From JAISGQ01 sp045604155 (lineage in GTDB: Bacteria; Bacillota; Clostridia; Oscillospirales; Acutalibacteraceae): 64,000 bases of DNA. Shown here one piece after another: positions 55,690 to 64,000 of this stretch. The DNA lies in NCBI GenBank assembly GCA_045604155.1, contig JAZUNN010000034.1:1-64000 (forward strand), in the 5' to 3' direction. How positions within the stretch are numbered: position 1 is the first letter of the stretch; every line of letters starts with the position of its first letter. The notes beneath the pieces were generated by a model. That model was not told the origin of the DNA. It was given only the letters and a program-made list of their open reading frames with translations, and made no database searches. A program made the translations under genes and the position numbers.

Positions 55690-58600
55690 TTGAAACGAAA
55701 TATCCGTAATGTGACTCATCGTACTGCGGTTGTTGTTTTCTCTCTCCTTCTCCTTGTGAATATTGCCTTCGCAGGCATTCTTTCCCTCGGAAAAACCGCA
55801 CAGGCTGCTTCCGACAATCCCGTTGTGGAAATAAGCGGAACCAAAAATTACTCCTATGCCTTCCAGGTTCTTGATATTGTCAATGAAGAGCGTGCCGCCA
55901 ACGGTCTTTCACCTCTTACTCTTGACAAGAACATGACCGAGCAGGCTATGGAGCGTGCAGCTCAGGTAACTCTGCTGTTTGAGCATCAGTTCCCTTCAGG
56001 CGGCAGCCTTCTTGAAACCCTCATGGGAGAGTATCCCTCTGCCTACGGATATACCGCAGGTGAGAATATTGCTCTCAATCAGGCAAGTCCCTCTGCCGTT
56101 ATGACCTCATGGATGAATTCCGATGGTCACAGAGCCAATATTCTCAACTCCAGTTTCACCACTATCGGCATCGGTTATTTTGAGGGCGGATGGGTTCAGC
56201 TTTTCGGCGGCGGTACTGCCACCACATTCTCTCAGCCGAGCAACAAAAGCGCTTCCTACAGCATCGAAATTGATGAATCCGTATGTCCCATAAATCTTGT
56301 TCTCAGTTCATCCGCTTCTGTCACTCTCGATAAGGGTGAGTCTGTTACAAGAACTGTAAAGATGAAGAACTCTGCTATCGCTTCAAAGCAGATGGTTATC
56401 AATAATGCAACCTGGAAAAGCAGCAACACCGCTGTTGCAACAGTAAGCAACGGAAAGGTAACTGCTGTCGGTACCGGCAGCGCTACAATAACTGTTACTG
56501 TCGGTTCAAAGAGCCTTTCCTTCAACGTTGTCGTTCCCGTTCGTCCTACCGCTGTAAATATCAGCAAGACCGAAATGACTCTTAATTTCGGCAAGGTCGA
56601 TCAGCTTACCGCAACTGTTGTTCCTTCAGGCACAGGCATCGGCATTACATGGACTTCCTCCGACACCTCTGTTGCTGTTGTAAGCTCTGAGGGCTATGTC
56701 ACTGCAAACGGCATCGGCACCTGCACGATTACCGCAAGCGCAGGCTCCTATGCAAGCGCATCCTGCACCGTCACCGTTCTTTCTCCTGCCACTGCAGTGG
56801 AAATCGGTGACAGCAAGCTCACCCTTGACAAAGGAAATACAAAACAGCTTTCCGCTGTTCTTACTCCTTCAAACTCCACCGACGGCATAACATGGACCTC
56901 GTCCAATCCTTCTGTTGCAAGCGTTGATAACAATGGTTTTATCACTGCGCTCAGCACCGGAAGTGCCACAATAACCGCCACTGCTGACAGCGGAAAGAGC
57001 GACAGTGTTGCAGTTACTGTTGTTTCCCGCTGCACTGATATTGAAATCGTCGAAGACAGCATTTCCCTCAAGCTTGCAGGAGATAAATACACCATCGATG
57101 CTCTCCTCGCTCCTGCAGACTGCACCGACCCCATTTCATGGACTATCGAAAGTCCCATCGCCACAATCACACCCAACGGAAAAACCTGTGTGATTACTCC
57201 TTATACCCTCGGCACCACTACCCTTACCGTAACCTGCGGTAATTATTCCGACACTGTCACTGTTGTTGTATTCAACGCAGTCAGCAATATTGAGCTTCCC
57301 GGAACCTCTTCCGTACTCAAGGGCGGAAAGCTCAGACTCACTCCCGTTGTAACTCCCTCGGGTGCTGATTCCCCCATGTCCTGGACTTCTTCCGACAATT
57401 CTGTTCTTACTGTTGATAATAATGGTGTTGTAACAGGTCTTTCTGTGGGCTCTGCAACCGTCAGCGTCACCGCAGACGATGTAACCGCTCAGTGTGTTGT
57501 TACCGTTTATGAGCCTGCAAATGTCGCTACCGGAATTACCCTTTCCGATGAAGCGGTTTCTGTAAAGAAGGCTTCCGAATACTCCCTCGGCTACACCTTC
57601 ACTCCCGCAGGCAGCGAGGCTGTTGTTACATGGACCTCTTCCGACGAAAGTGTTGCAACTGTTGACTTTGACGGCACTGTCAAGGCAATCTCCGACGGTG
57701 AAGCTGTAATCACCGCTTCCGTAAACGGTGCTTCTGATTCCTGCACTGTCACAGTTTATACTCCCATAATCTATGCAGAGGACATCAGCTTTACTTATTC
57801 CGCTGCCGAGCTGAATCTCGGTGTTGTATGCGATCTTCTTTATGCTCCCGGATACAGCGTTGCTCCCATTGACAGCAACGAGAAGATCACATGGAGTTCC
57901 TCTGATCCTTCCATCGTAAGTGTAGAAGACGGCGTTGTCACCACAAAGGGCTGCGGCACTGCTGTTATTACCGCTTCTGCCCGTGACTGCAGCGATACAA
58001 TAACCATTACCGTTATCAATCCCTGCACTGGCATCACCCTTACCCCCGCTTCTTCCACAATACTTAACAGCGAAAGCGTTACAATCAATGCAAATGTCAC
58101 TCCTGCAGGCACTACCGACGAAATCGTCTGGAGCAGCAGCAACGATGATGCTTTTTCACTGACTTCCGCTGACGGAAAGAGTGCTGTGTTTACCGCAAAT
58201 AAGCGTGGCACTTACACAGTTACCGCCACCTGCGGAGAGTACAGCGCAAAGTGCACTGTCACCGTTGAAAGCAACCCTGCACTTGACCCCGGTACTCCCA
58301 CTGCATCCCTTGAGATTCTCGGATATGCCACACTGAAGCTTAACTGGACAGAAGAAGATAACTGCGAAGGATATGAAGTAAAATACACCACCACACCTGC
58401 AGGTGCATGGACTCAGACTGCCGATATAGATTCTTCCAATGTTCTTTCCTTCAGATATTCCGGAGTTACATTCAACAAGACATATTATTTCATGGTCAGA
58501 GGCTACAAGCTTGGTGCTGACGGTGAAAAGATCTACGGTGAATGGAGCGAAACTGTAAGCGGAAAGCCTGTTCCTGTTCTTTCCGGTCTGAAGGCTTCAA

Positions 58601-60870
58601 ACACTTCCTACAACAGTGTCACTGTTTCCTGGACAAAGAACTCCACATCCAACGGTTACTATGTATACCGCTCCTCTGACAACGGTGTTACATGGAAGCT
58701 TCTCAAGACCATTACCAAGAATTCCACTGTTTCCTACAAGAACACCTCTCTCACTCCCGGATATACCTATATGTACAAGGTCATACCCTTCAGGAAGGCC
58801 GGTTCTTCAAAAATCAAGGGTATTGAAAACGTTGTTACTGTCACTGTCACTCCTCCCAGACCCTCCTCTCTTTCTGTTTCCGTCACCTCCTCCAAGCCCA
58901 AGCTTACATGGACAAAGGTAAGCGGTGCTCAGGGTTATGAGATCTACAGAAGTGACAGCTACGATGGTGAGTTCATCTGCATTGCCACCATCACTTCCGG
59001 ATCAACTGTTACATGGACAGATGTAAAGACTGCTTCAAATCTTTATTACAAGGTCCGTGCATACCGTGGAACAGATTATGGCACCGCATACAGCCCCTTC
59101 ACATCTGTTGTCACCGCTACAACTTCACTCGGAAAGCCTACCGCCTTCGCTGCTTCCGCTTCTTATTCGAGCATCAAGGTTTCATGGCACAAGGTGACCG
59201 GTGCTGCAGGTTATAAGATCTATCGCTCCACCGACGGTGAAAACTTCTCACTCGCCAAGACAATAACCAAGAACACTACCCTTTCCTGGACCAATACCGG
59301 TCTTACAACGGGTCGTGAATATTATTACTACGTTGTTCCTTATACTTCTTCAATGAGCGGCACCTCTTCAGATGTCATCAGTGCTGTGCCTGCTCTTTCC
59401 AAGCCCACTCTCACCATTGCCGCTCCCGGTTATTACCTCAATCTTTCCTGGACCAAGGTAAGCGGTGCAACAGGATACAACATCTACAAATCTGTTGACG
59501 GAGAGAATTTTGACCTCTGCAAGACCATTACATCCGGCGCAACCGTAAAATGGTCCGATACATCTGTTGTAAAGGGCAGACATTATTTCTACAAGGTTGC
59601 TGCTGTCAGAAGCGGACTTGAAGGCACTGCTTCCGCTGTGAAGAATTCTTCCCCTTCCCTTCCTGCTCCCACAAAGCCCAAGGCTGCACGTGCTTCCGCA
59701 GAGAGCATAAAGATTTCCTGGGTAAAGTCCTCCGGCGCAACCGGTTATGAGATTTTCAGATCCACTTCATCCGGCGGCACTTATGAAAGTATCGCTTTTG
59801 TAAGCGGAAACAGCACTGTCACCTATACCGATTCCGGTCTTGAATCACACAAGACTTACTACTATAAGGTTCGTGCTGTCCGTACTCTCAGCGGTCACAC
59901 TGCATACAGCAGCAATACATCCTATGTTTCTGCAAAGACAAGTCTTTATGCTCCCGGAAACTTCAAGGCTGCCGTTGCAGGCTATAACAGCATAAAGATT
60001 TCCTGGAATGCTGCATCCTGCGCTGACGGATATATTCTCTACAGATCCACCAGCAAGTCCTCCGGATACAAAGCTATCGCTGAGCTTGACGGTGATACTC
60101 TTTCCTATGTTGATTCAGGTCTTACTACAAACAAGTACTATTACTACAAGATCAAGACCGTTCATCACAATCCTTCAGGCACTGTATACAGCTCACTTTC
60201 CGGCTACAAATCAGCCAAAACACAGCTTCGTACTCCTTCCAATGTAAGCATCGATTATTCTCCCGAATATATCGGTATCTACTGGACAACCGACGGTGAA
60301 CCCACCGGCTTCCAGTTCTATCGTTCCACCAAGAAGACCTCGGGTTATACAAAGCAGTGCAGCTACAGCGAAAGTGCTTTTGAAGATTACACTCCCGGCG
60401 ATGATATCTACTACAATACTCCTTACAAGTATGAAAATGTCAGATTCATCTATTTCAGCAATGTTTCCGCAGGCAAAACCTATTACTACAAGATTCGTGG
60501 CTTCAGATACACAGGTTCTACTACCTATTACAGTTCTTATACAGCTTATAAGACTGCAAAAACCATTGTTCAGACTCCTTCCATCAAAGCCATTGCCACA
60601 AACAATGACGGAACCTGCGTTATGAGCTTTGCTGATCCCGTTGCAGCTCACGACTTCCTTATTTACAGAGCTACATCTTCAAAGGGCACCTACACCAACA
60701 TAACAAGCCAGTGTGAATGGTACTATGATGAAGAAAACGGCATCAACTACATCGTTGCTCCCACTCCTACAGACGGCAAGCGTTATTATTTCAAGATACG
60801 TGCTGTCAATTACGGCTACAGCAAAACCTATTACAGTTCTTACTCTGCCGTAAAGAGTGTTGTTGCATAA
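55690..60870 (+). CDS. Giant secreted CAP-Big2-FN3 repeat protein
   Basis: A 1726-residue exported protein. A signal peptide spans residues 1 to about 36. A CAP/SCP domain follows at about 55-177, with the usual His and Glu in LLFEHQF, AGENIA and SDGHRANILN. Eight Ig-like Big2 domains occupy about 198-860, each with a TWTSSDxSVA-type core and a GxATIT-type strand. Nine fibronectin-III-like domains run from about 865 to the end, with GYEIYRS and YYYKVRAV-type motifs. There is no LPXTG sorting signal, dockerin or other anchor. The start is TTG at 55690, nine bases after AAAGGA; the ATG at 55681 overlaps that site. It is probably a surface or matrix adhesin; function is inferred from domains only. 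Confidence 0.92.
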   Translation: MKRNIRNVTHRTAVVVFSLLLLVNIAFAGILSLGKTAQAASDNPVVEISGTKNYSYAFQVLDIVNEERAANGLSPLTLDKNMTEQAMERAAQVTLLFEHQFPSGGSLLETLMGEYPSAYGYTAGENIALNQASPSAVMTSWMNSDGHRANILNSSFTTIGIGYFEGGWVQLFGGGTATTFSQPSNKSASYSIEIDESVCPINLVLSSSASVTLDKGESVTRTVKMKNSAIASKQMVINNATWKSSNTAVATVSNGKVTAVGTGSATITVTVGSKSLSFNVVVPVRPTAVNISKTEMTLNFGKVDQLTATVVPSGTGIGITWTSSDTSVAVVSSEGYVTANGIGTCTITASAGSYASASCTVTVLSPATAVEIGDSKLTLDKGNTKQLSAVLTPSNSTDGITWTSSNPSVASVDNNGFITALSTGSATITATADSGKSDSVAVTVVSRCTDIEIVEDSISLKLAGDKYTIDALLAPADCTDPISWTIESPIATITPNGKTCVITPYTLGTTTLTVTCGNYSDTVTVVVFNAVSNIELPGTSSVLKGGKLRLTPVVTPSGADSPMSWTSSDNSVLTVDNNGVVTGLSVGSATVSVTADDVTAQCVVTVYEPANVATGITLSDEAVSVKKASEYSLGYTFTPAGSEAVVTWTSSDESVATVDFDGTVKAISDGEAVITASVNGASDSCTVTVYTPIIYAEDISFTYSAAELNLGVVCDLLYAPGYSVAPIDSNEKITWSSSDPSIVSVEDGVVTTKGCGTAVITASARDCSDTITITVINPCTGITLTPASSTILNSESVTINANVTPAGTTDEIVWSSSNDDAFSLTSADGKSAVFTANKRGTYTVTATCGEYSAKCTVTVESNPALDPGTPTASLEILGYATLKLNWTEEDNCEGYEVKYTTTPAGAWTQTADIDSSNVLSFRYSGVTFNKTYYFMVRGYKLGADGEKIYGEWSETVSGKPVPVLSGLKASNTSYNSVTVSWTKNSTSNGYYVYRSSDNGVTWKLLKTITKNSTVSYKNTSLTPGYTYMYKVIPFRKAGSSKIKGIENVVTVTVTPPRPSSLSVSVTSSKPKLTWTKVSGAQGYEIYRSDSYDGEFICIATITSGSTVTWTDVKTASNLYYKVRAYRGTDYGTAYSPFTSVVTATTSLGKPTAFAASASYSSIKVSWHKVTGAAGYKIYRSTDGENFSLAKTITKNTTLSWTNTGLTTGREYYYYVVPYTSSMSGTSSDVISAVPALSKPTLTIAAPGYYLNLSWTKVSGATGYNIYKSVDGENFDLCKTITSGATVKWSDTSVVKGRHYFYKVAAVRSGLEGTASAVKNSSPSLPAPTKPKAARASAESIKISWVKSSGATGYEIFRSTSSGGTYESIAFVSGNSTVTYTDSGLESHKTYYYKVRAVRTLSGHTAYSSNTSYVSAKTSLYAPGNFKAAVAGYNSIKISWNAASCADGYILYRSTSKSSGYKAIAELDGDTLSYVDSGLTTNKYYYYKIKTVHHNPSGTVYSSLSGYKSAKTQLRTPSNVSIDYSPEYIGIYWTTDGEPTGFQFYRSTKKTSGYTKQCSYSESAFEDYTPGDDIYYNTPYKYENVRFIYFSNVSAGKTYYYKIRGFRYTGSTTYYSSYTAYKTAKTIVQTPSIKAIATNNDGTCVMSFADPVAAHDFLIYRATSSKGTYTNITSQCEWYYDEENGINYIVAPTPTDGKRYYFKIRAVNYGYSKTYYSSYSAVKSVVA

Positions 60871-60875
60871 AAAGA

Positions 60876-60903
60876 AAAGCTCCCGACGAAAGTCGGGAGC
60901 TTT
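60876..60903. terminator. Bidirectional terminator after the giant gene
   Basis: Twelve-bp stem AAAGCTCCCGAC / GTCGGGAGCTTT with a GAAA loop, between convergent genes. Confidence 0.9.
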
Positions 60904-60905
60904 AT

Positions 60906-62279
60906 TCATGCCGTTTCTTCTTTTCCTTTGGATATGGTTGCGCTGAAGTCAACTTTTCTGAACATCAATGCTCCAAGAAGTACAATAAGGAAGTTGCTCA
61001 GGAGCATTGCCCACCATATTCCGCTTCTTCCTATGTCGGTAAATTCCCTCATTACCCATATCATTGGCAATCTCATAACCCACAATCTTACTGTGGTCAT
61101 TACAAATGAATACTGAGTTTTGCCTGCGCCGTTGAAAAGGCTCAGATAGCTCTGAAACATTGCCATAAGCGGCTGCATAAGAAGGACGTAGATAGTATAT
61201 TCCGCCGCAATGGTCACCGTTTCACTGTCGTTTGACAGCAGTGCCATAGCCCATTCCCTGACAGGCATAAGAAGCGCTGCACCGATAACAGATACTCCTA
61301 TTCCAAGGTTGCGGCACACTTTGTACGACCGCAATGCTCTTTCCTTGTTTCCGTTTCCGATATTCTGCCCTACGAATGTTGCAAGGACACTGCCAAGTGC
61401 CATTACAGGCATGAGCAGCAGGTTGCTCAGTTTGTTTCCGAGGCTGAATGCCGCTGCGACCATGTCGCCGTATGAAAGAATGAACACCTGGAGAAAGAGA
61501 AATCCGAAAGAGCTGAATGCCTGAGCTGTTGCAGAGGGAATTGCGATTTTTACAAGCTTTCTGATACAGCTGAAATCAGGCTTTAAATCTGCAAATGTCA
61601 GCCTGCCTTCGCCTTTTTCGATGAAAATGTGATAGATGCAGAAGGGTACTCTTACAGCCTGACCGATTACGGTTGCAAGTGCTGCACCGTAAACTCCCAT
61701 TCCCATCTTTTCGATAAACACCCAATTGAGGCAGATATTCACAAGCACACCCAGTGTGGAATAAATCACGGGGGTCAGTGTGTCGCCACGGGACTGGCGG
61801 ATTGCCTGAAATGCGGCGAAAATGAATATAAATACCATTTCAAAGGAGCGCACCTGCACATAGGTAAGTGAACTGTCATACACTCCTTCTTCAGCACCCA
61901 TGAATCTCAGTGCCGGAGGTGCGATGAAATAGAGAATCACGTTGATTATCACACCAAGAACTACTGATAACGTTACCAGCATTCCTGAATATTTCTTTGC
62001 TTCGTCCTTCTTTCCCGCTCCGAGAAACTGACTTATTACCGCTACGCCTGCTACCGCAAGTCCCATATTGAAGGATGTCAGTATGGATATCAGCGGCCAC
62101 GCAAGGGACATTCCTGCCTGGGCTGCAACGGAATCGGGCATATTTCCGACGAAATATGTATCTATAAGGTCGTTCATTGAAGTCAGAAGATTGACTCCGA
62201 AAAGAGGAAGAGCGAGTATTATAAAGGATTTGCACAGATTTTTTTCGTGAAGCAAAAGCTGTTGTCTGTCACGCTTCAT
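60906..62279 (-). CDS. MATE family efflux transporter (second copy)
   Basis: A 457-residue MATE exporter, distinct from the one at 51.3-52.7 kb. N-terminal SFIILALPLFGVNLLTSMND and IDTYFVGN, and a second-half repeat starting KIAIPSATAQAFSSFGFLFL, give about 12 membrane segments. The ATG at 62277-62279 follows GGGAGGTGG; a longer frame from 62366 is rejected. The promoter is at 62304-62332. Confidence 0.93.
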   Translation of the reverse strand: MKRDRQQLLLHEKNLCKSFIILALPLFGVNLLTSMNDLIDTYFVGNMPDSVAAQAGMSLAWPLISILTSFNMGLAVAGVAVISQFLGAGKKDEAKKYSGMLVTLSVVLGVIINVILYFIAPPALRFMGAEEGVYDSSLTYVQVRSFEMVFIFIFAAFQAIRQSRGDTLTPVIYSTLGVLVNICLNWVFIEKMGMGVYGAALATVIGQAVRVPFCIYHIFIEKGEGRLTFADLKPDFSCIRKLVKIAIPSATAQAFSSFGFLFLQVFILSYGDMVAAAFSLGNKLSNLLLMPVMALGSVLATFVGQNIGNGNKERALRSYKVCRNLGIGVSVIGAALLMPVREWAMALLSNDSETVTIAAEYTIYVLLMQPLMAMFQSYLSLFNGAGKTQYSFVMTTVRLWVMRLPMIWVMREFTDIGRSGIWWAMLLSNFLIVLLGALMFRKVDFSATISKGKEETA

Positions 62280-62303
62280 TTTTCCACCTCCCGGGCGGGC
62301 TAT

Positions 62304-62332
62304 ATTTTCCCACGTTTTACGACATATGTCAA
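62304..62332 (-). promoter_or_regulatory. Promoter of the second MATE gene
   Basis: TTGACA (62327-62332), 17 bases, GAAAAT (62304-62309) on the minus strand; the -10 is imperfect. Confidence 0.5.
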
Positions 62333-62353
62333 TCAATTTATGAGCAGCAGTTG

Positions 62354-62384
62354 ACCCTCCCCGCAAAGCAGGGAGGGTTTTTAA
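62354..62384 (+). terminator. Hairpin with T-run on the plus strand
   Basis: ACCCTCCC / GGGAGGGT stem, nine-base loop, then T5 reading rightward. It lies right after the stop of the minus-strand membrane gene, for which it lacks a T-run. It may still act for that gene, or end an antisense RNA. Confidence 0.5.
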
Positions 62385-62387
62385 TAT

Positions 62388-63272
62388 TTATGGTACCTGA
62401 GTGTTTTCAGTCAGGTCGTATGAATATCTTTTTACTGTAAGGTCAAATGTCTTTCTCTCACCCTCAGGGGATTCCAATATAAGCTCTGTTTCACCTTCTT
62501 TGATAAACTCTGCGTTCACCACATAGGTTTCCCTTTCGGAATCGTAGCTTATATACACCTTTCCGTATTCTTCATCTTCAAGATATGCAATATACTTATC
62601 ATCAAATTCTACACCATAGCTTCCGCTGTGCATGACTGTGGTGTTATAGAAATTCTTTTCGTTTCCGCAGGCTATAAAGGTCATAACCGCAAGAATTACT
62701 ACGCTTATTATGACACCTGTGAGCTTAAGCTTCTTGTTTTTGAATATGCATATGGGATAGAGGATCATGGTTATTACGCAGAAGATCGTACTGAGCAGAT
62801 GCCTCGGGAAGAAAGACAGTACCGTGCTGAGGAAGCCTTCGTAATGAAATCCCAGAAACAACAGTACGGGGGTCAGAATAAACAAGCCCCACCATTTGTC
62901 TTTCTTCAGCTGATATCCGATAAATCCCATGGGTATGGTAAACAGAGTCCATACAAACCATCCGGGATAATATTTGAAAACAGCGAAGCCTTCAACGTGG
63001 AACGGCGCCTGGGTCAGATACACAAGAGGCTGACTTATGAGAAAGAAAACAAAGCATTTCAGTGCAGATTCCTTTGCGGATTTACTGGTCAATATAATTA
63101 TTATTCCGAACAGCACCCACCACTCAAAGGTCATTGAAATGTCTGAAAATGAGGTATCTTTAACTGCAGGCAGTATGGCCACAACGCCTGTATACACGCC
63201 TGAGATTATCGCAAAGATTATCAGGTTTTTCCATGATATATTTGTTCTGAATAACTCTTTTACTTTTTCCAT
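62388..63272 (-). CDS. Membrane protein of unknown function
   Basis: A 294-residue protein with seven to eight hydrophobic segments in the first ~210 residues, then a soluble C-terminal domain of about 85 residues (YIAYLEDEEYGKVYISYDSE, then LILESPEGERKTFDLTV) that looks like a small beta-rich extracytoplasmic module. The ATG at 63270-63272 follows AAAGGGG. It starts 13 bases behind the metal ABC permease gene, so they are probably one operon, but its link to metal transport is only positional. Confidence 0.75.
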   Translation of the reverse strand: MEKVKELFRTNISWKNLIIFAIISGVYTGVVAILPAVKDTSFSDISMTFEWWVLFGIIIILTSKSAKESALKCFVFFLISQPLVYLTQAPFHVEGFAVFKYYPGWFVWTLFTIPMGFIGYQLKKDKWWGLFILTPVLLFLGFHYEGFLSTVLSFFPRHLLSTIFCVITMILYPICIFKNKKLKLTGVIISVVILAVMTFIACGNEKNFYNTTVMHSGSYGVEFDDKYIAYLEDEEYGKVYISYDSERETYVVNAEFIKEGETELILESPEGERKTFDLTVKRYSYDLTENTQVP

Positions 63273-63285
63273 TAACAAATCCCCT

Positions 63286-64000
63286 TTATCGGTCGGTAAA
63301 TTTACCGACAACACTGCATACTGCCCATGCAAAAAGGTTTACAACCACTACGCTTGCACCTGAGGGAAGATCAAATGCGGCAGAGCATATCATTCCCACA
63401 AGGAAGCATATCACAGATATTGCTACTGCAAACACAACAAGGGACTTAAAGCTTTTTGCAATTCTTCTTGCGGATACTGTGGGGAATATTATCAGAGCAG
63501 ATATAAGCAGTGTGCCCATAAGCTTCATGCAGAGCACAACCGTCAGGGCTGTAAGCAGAGAAAGAAGAAGCTGATAATTCCGGGTCTTTATTCCGCAGGC
63601 TGCAGCATAATTTTCATCGTAGGTCACCATGAAAAGCCTGTTGTAAAGGAATACAAAGACAGCTGCAATCACAGCGGTCAGGCATACGCTGAGGACAAGG
63701 TCCGAAGTTCTTACAGCTACGATGCTTCCGAACATATAGCTGTACACATCGGTGTTGAAGCCCGTTGACATGGATGTGATTATTATGCCTGCTGCAAGTG
63801 AGCCTGTTGCAAGCATACCGATAACAGTATCACCCTGAGCACCCTTGCGCTGGCTTATGTACATTATTCCGAAGGCTGCGGCAATGACTATGGGGACGGA
63901 AAGCCCAAGAGGAGGCAGGCCCAGGGCAAGAGATAATGCAACAGAGGCAAAGCTGACATCGGAAAGTCCGTGACCTATGAGTGCATATCTTTTCTGCACA
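63286..64000 (-). CDS. Zinc/manganese-type ABC transporter permease (5' part beyond window)
   Basis: ABC-3 family permease (ZnuB/MntB-like), cut by the right edge, with 238 residues visible and the frame open. The start of the visible part GHGLSDVSFASVALSLALG matches the family (GHALSHASLAGVALG-like). The motifs GSIVAV and KLMGTLLISALIIFPTVSAR and several membrane helices follow. It would move divalent metal with a binding protein and ATPase presumably encoded just outside. Metal specificity is not readable. Confidence 0.9.
   Translation of the reverse strand, partial: VQKRYALIGHGLSDVSFASVALSLALGLPPLGLSVPIVIAAAFGIMYISQRKGAQGDTVIGMLATGSLAAGIIITSMSTGFNTDVYSYMFGSIVAVRTSDLVLSVCLTAVIAAVFVFLYNRLFMVTYDENYAAACGIKTRNYQLLLSLLTALTVVLCMKLMGTLLISALIIFPTVSARRIAKSFKSLVVFAVAISVICFLVGMICSAAFDLPSGASVVVVNLFAWAVCSVVGKFTDR

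Noticed and set aside
58300..60850. Tandem DNA repeat in the giant gene
   Set aside because: The repetition is at protein-fold level (FN3); DNA copies are diverged and give no exact tandem repeat.

Overview
The window looks like a low-to-mid GC, spore-lineage Firmicute of the Ruminococcus/Oscillospiraceae type. This is inferred from rpoB, rpoC and str-operon protein sequences of clostridial type, an SpoIIR sporulation protein, AddAB rather than RecBCD, a DUF1836 regulator, ECF sigma/serpin pairing and secreted CAP-Big2-FN3 repeat proteins. The species cannot be fixed from sequence alone. Non-ATG starts (GTG, TTG and one apparent ACG) are common and are usually marked by a good Shine-Dalgarno.

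Layout. From 1 to about 42.5 kb almost everything is on the minus strand. Read in the direction of transcription (high to low coordinates) it holds: an L,D-transpeptidase; two small membrane proteins; a VanY-type peptidase; CapA plus a lipoprotein; recD2-comF; glyA; an esterase-rarA-zinc-ribbon group; an ankyrin protein-Lrp-aminotransferase group; ispE; spoIIR-addB-addA; rpmE; yigZ; dgt-dnaG-rpoD-rrf2; an ECF sigma-serpin operon; rpoB-rpoC; and rpsL-rpsG-fusA, with fusA cut by the left edge. rpoBC has its own consensus promoter and a long leader; no rplKAJL genes lie directly upstream. The str genes have a separate promoter just behind rpoC, inside a large inverted repeat.

At about 42.6 kb two consensus promoters stand back to back. 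The plus-strand one drives metK through a SAM-I (S-box) riboswitch with a visible terminator. From there to 51.2 kb plus-strand genes dominate: metK, a small membrane protein, a SWIM/SNF2 helicase, an amidohydrolase, prmA and a lipoprotein, with two convergent minus-strand genes that overlap their neighbours. From 51.3 to 64 kb the strands alternate: a MATE exporter, a TPR membrane protein, DegV, DUF1836, a 49-residue protein, a 1726-residue secreted repeat protein, a second MATE exporter, a membrane protein, and the edge-cut permease of a zinc/manganese-type ABC transporter.

Most genes are core functions (transcription, translation, replication priming, recombination, isoprenoid and one-carbon metabolism). 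The parts most worth following are: (1) the ECF sigma factor translationally coupled to a membrane-anchored extracellular serpin, a plausible protease-sensing switch; (2) a run of six short-loop hairpins between glyA and the esterase; (3) a composite palindromic repeat at 26.7 kb with a decayed copy at 29.0 kb; (4) the inverted repeat around the str promoter; and (5) the giant CAP-Big2-FN3 protein. No tRNA, rRNA, CRISPR array, prophage or insertion-sequence transposase was recognised.
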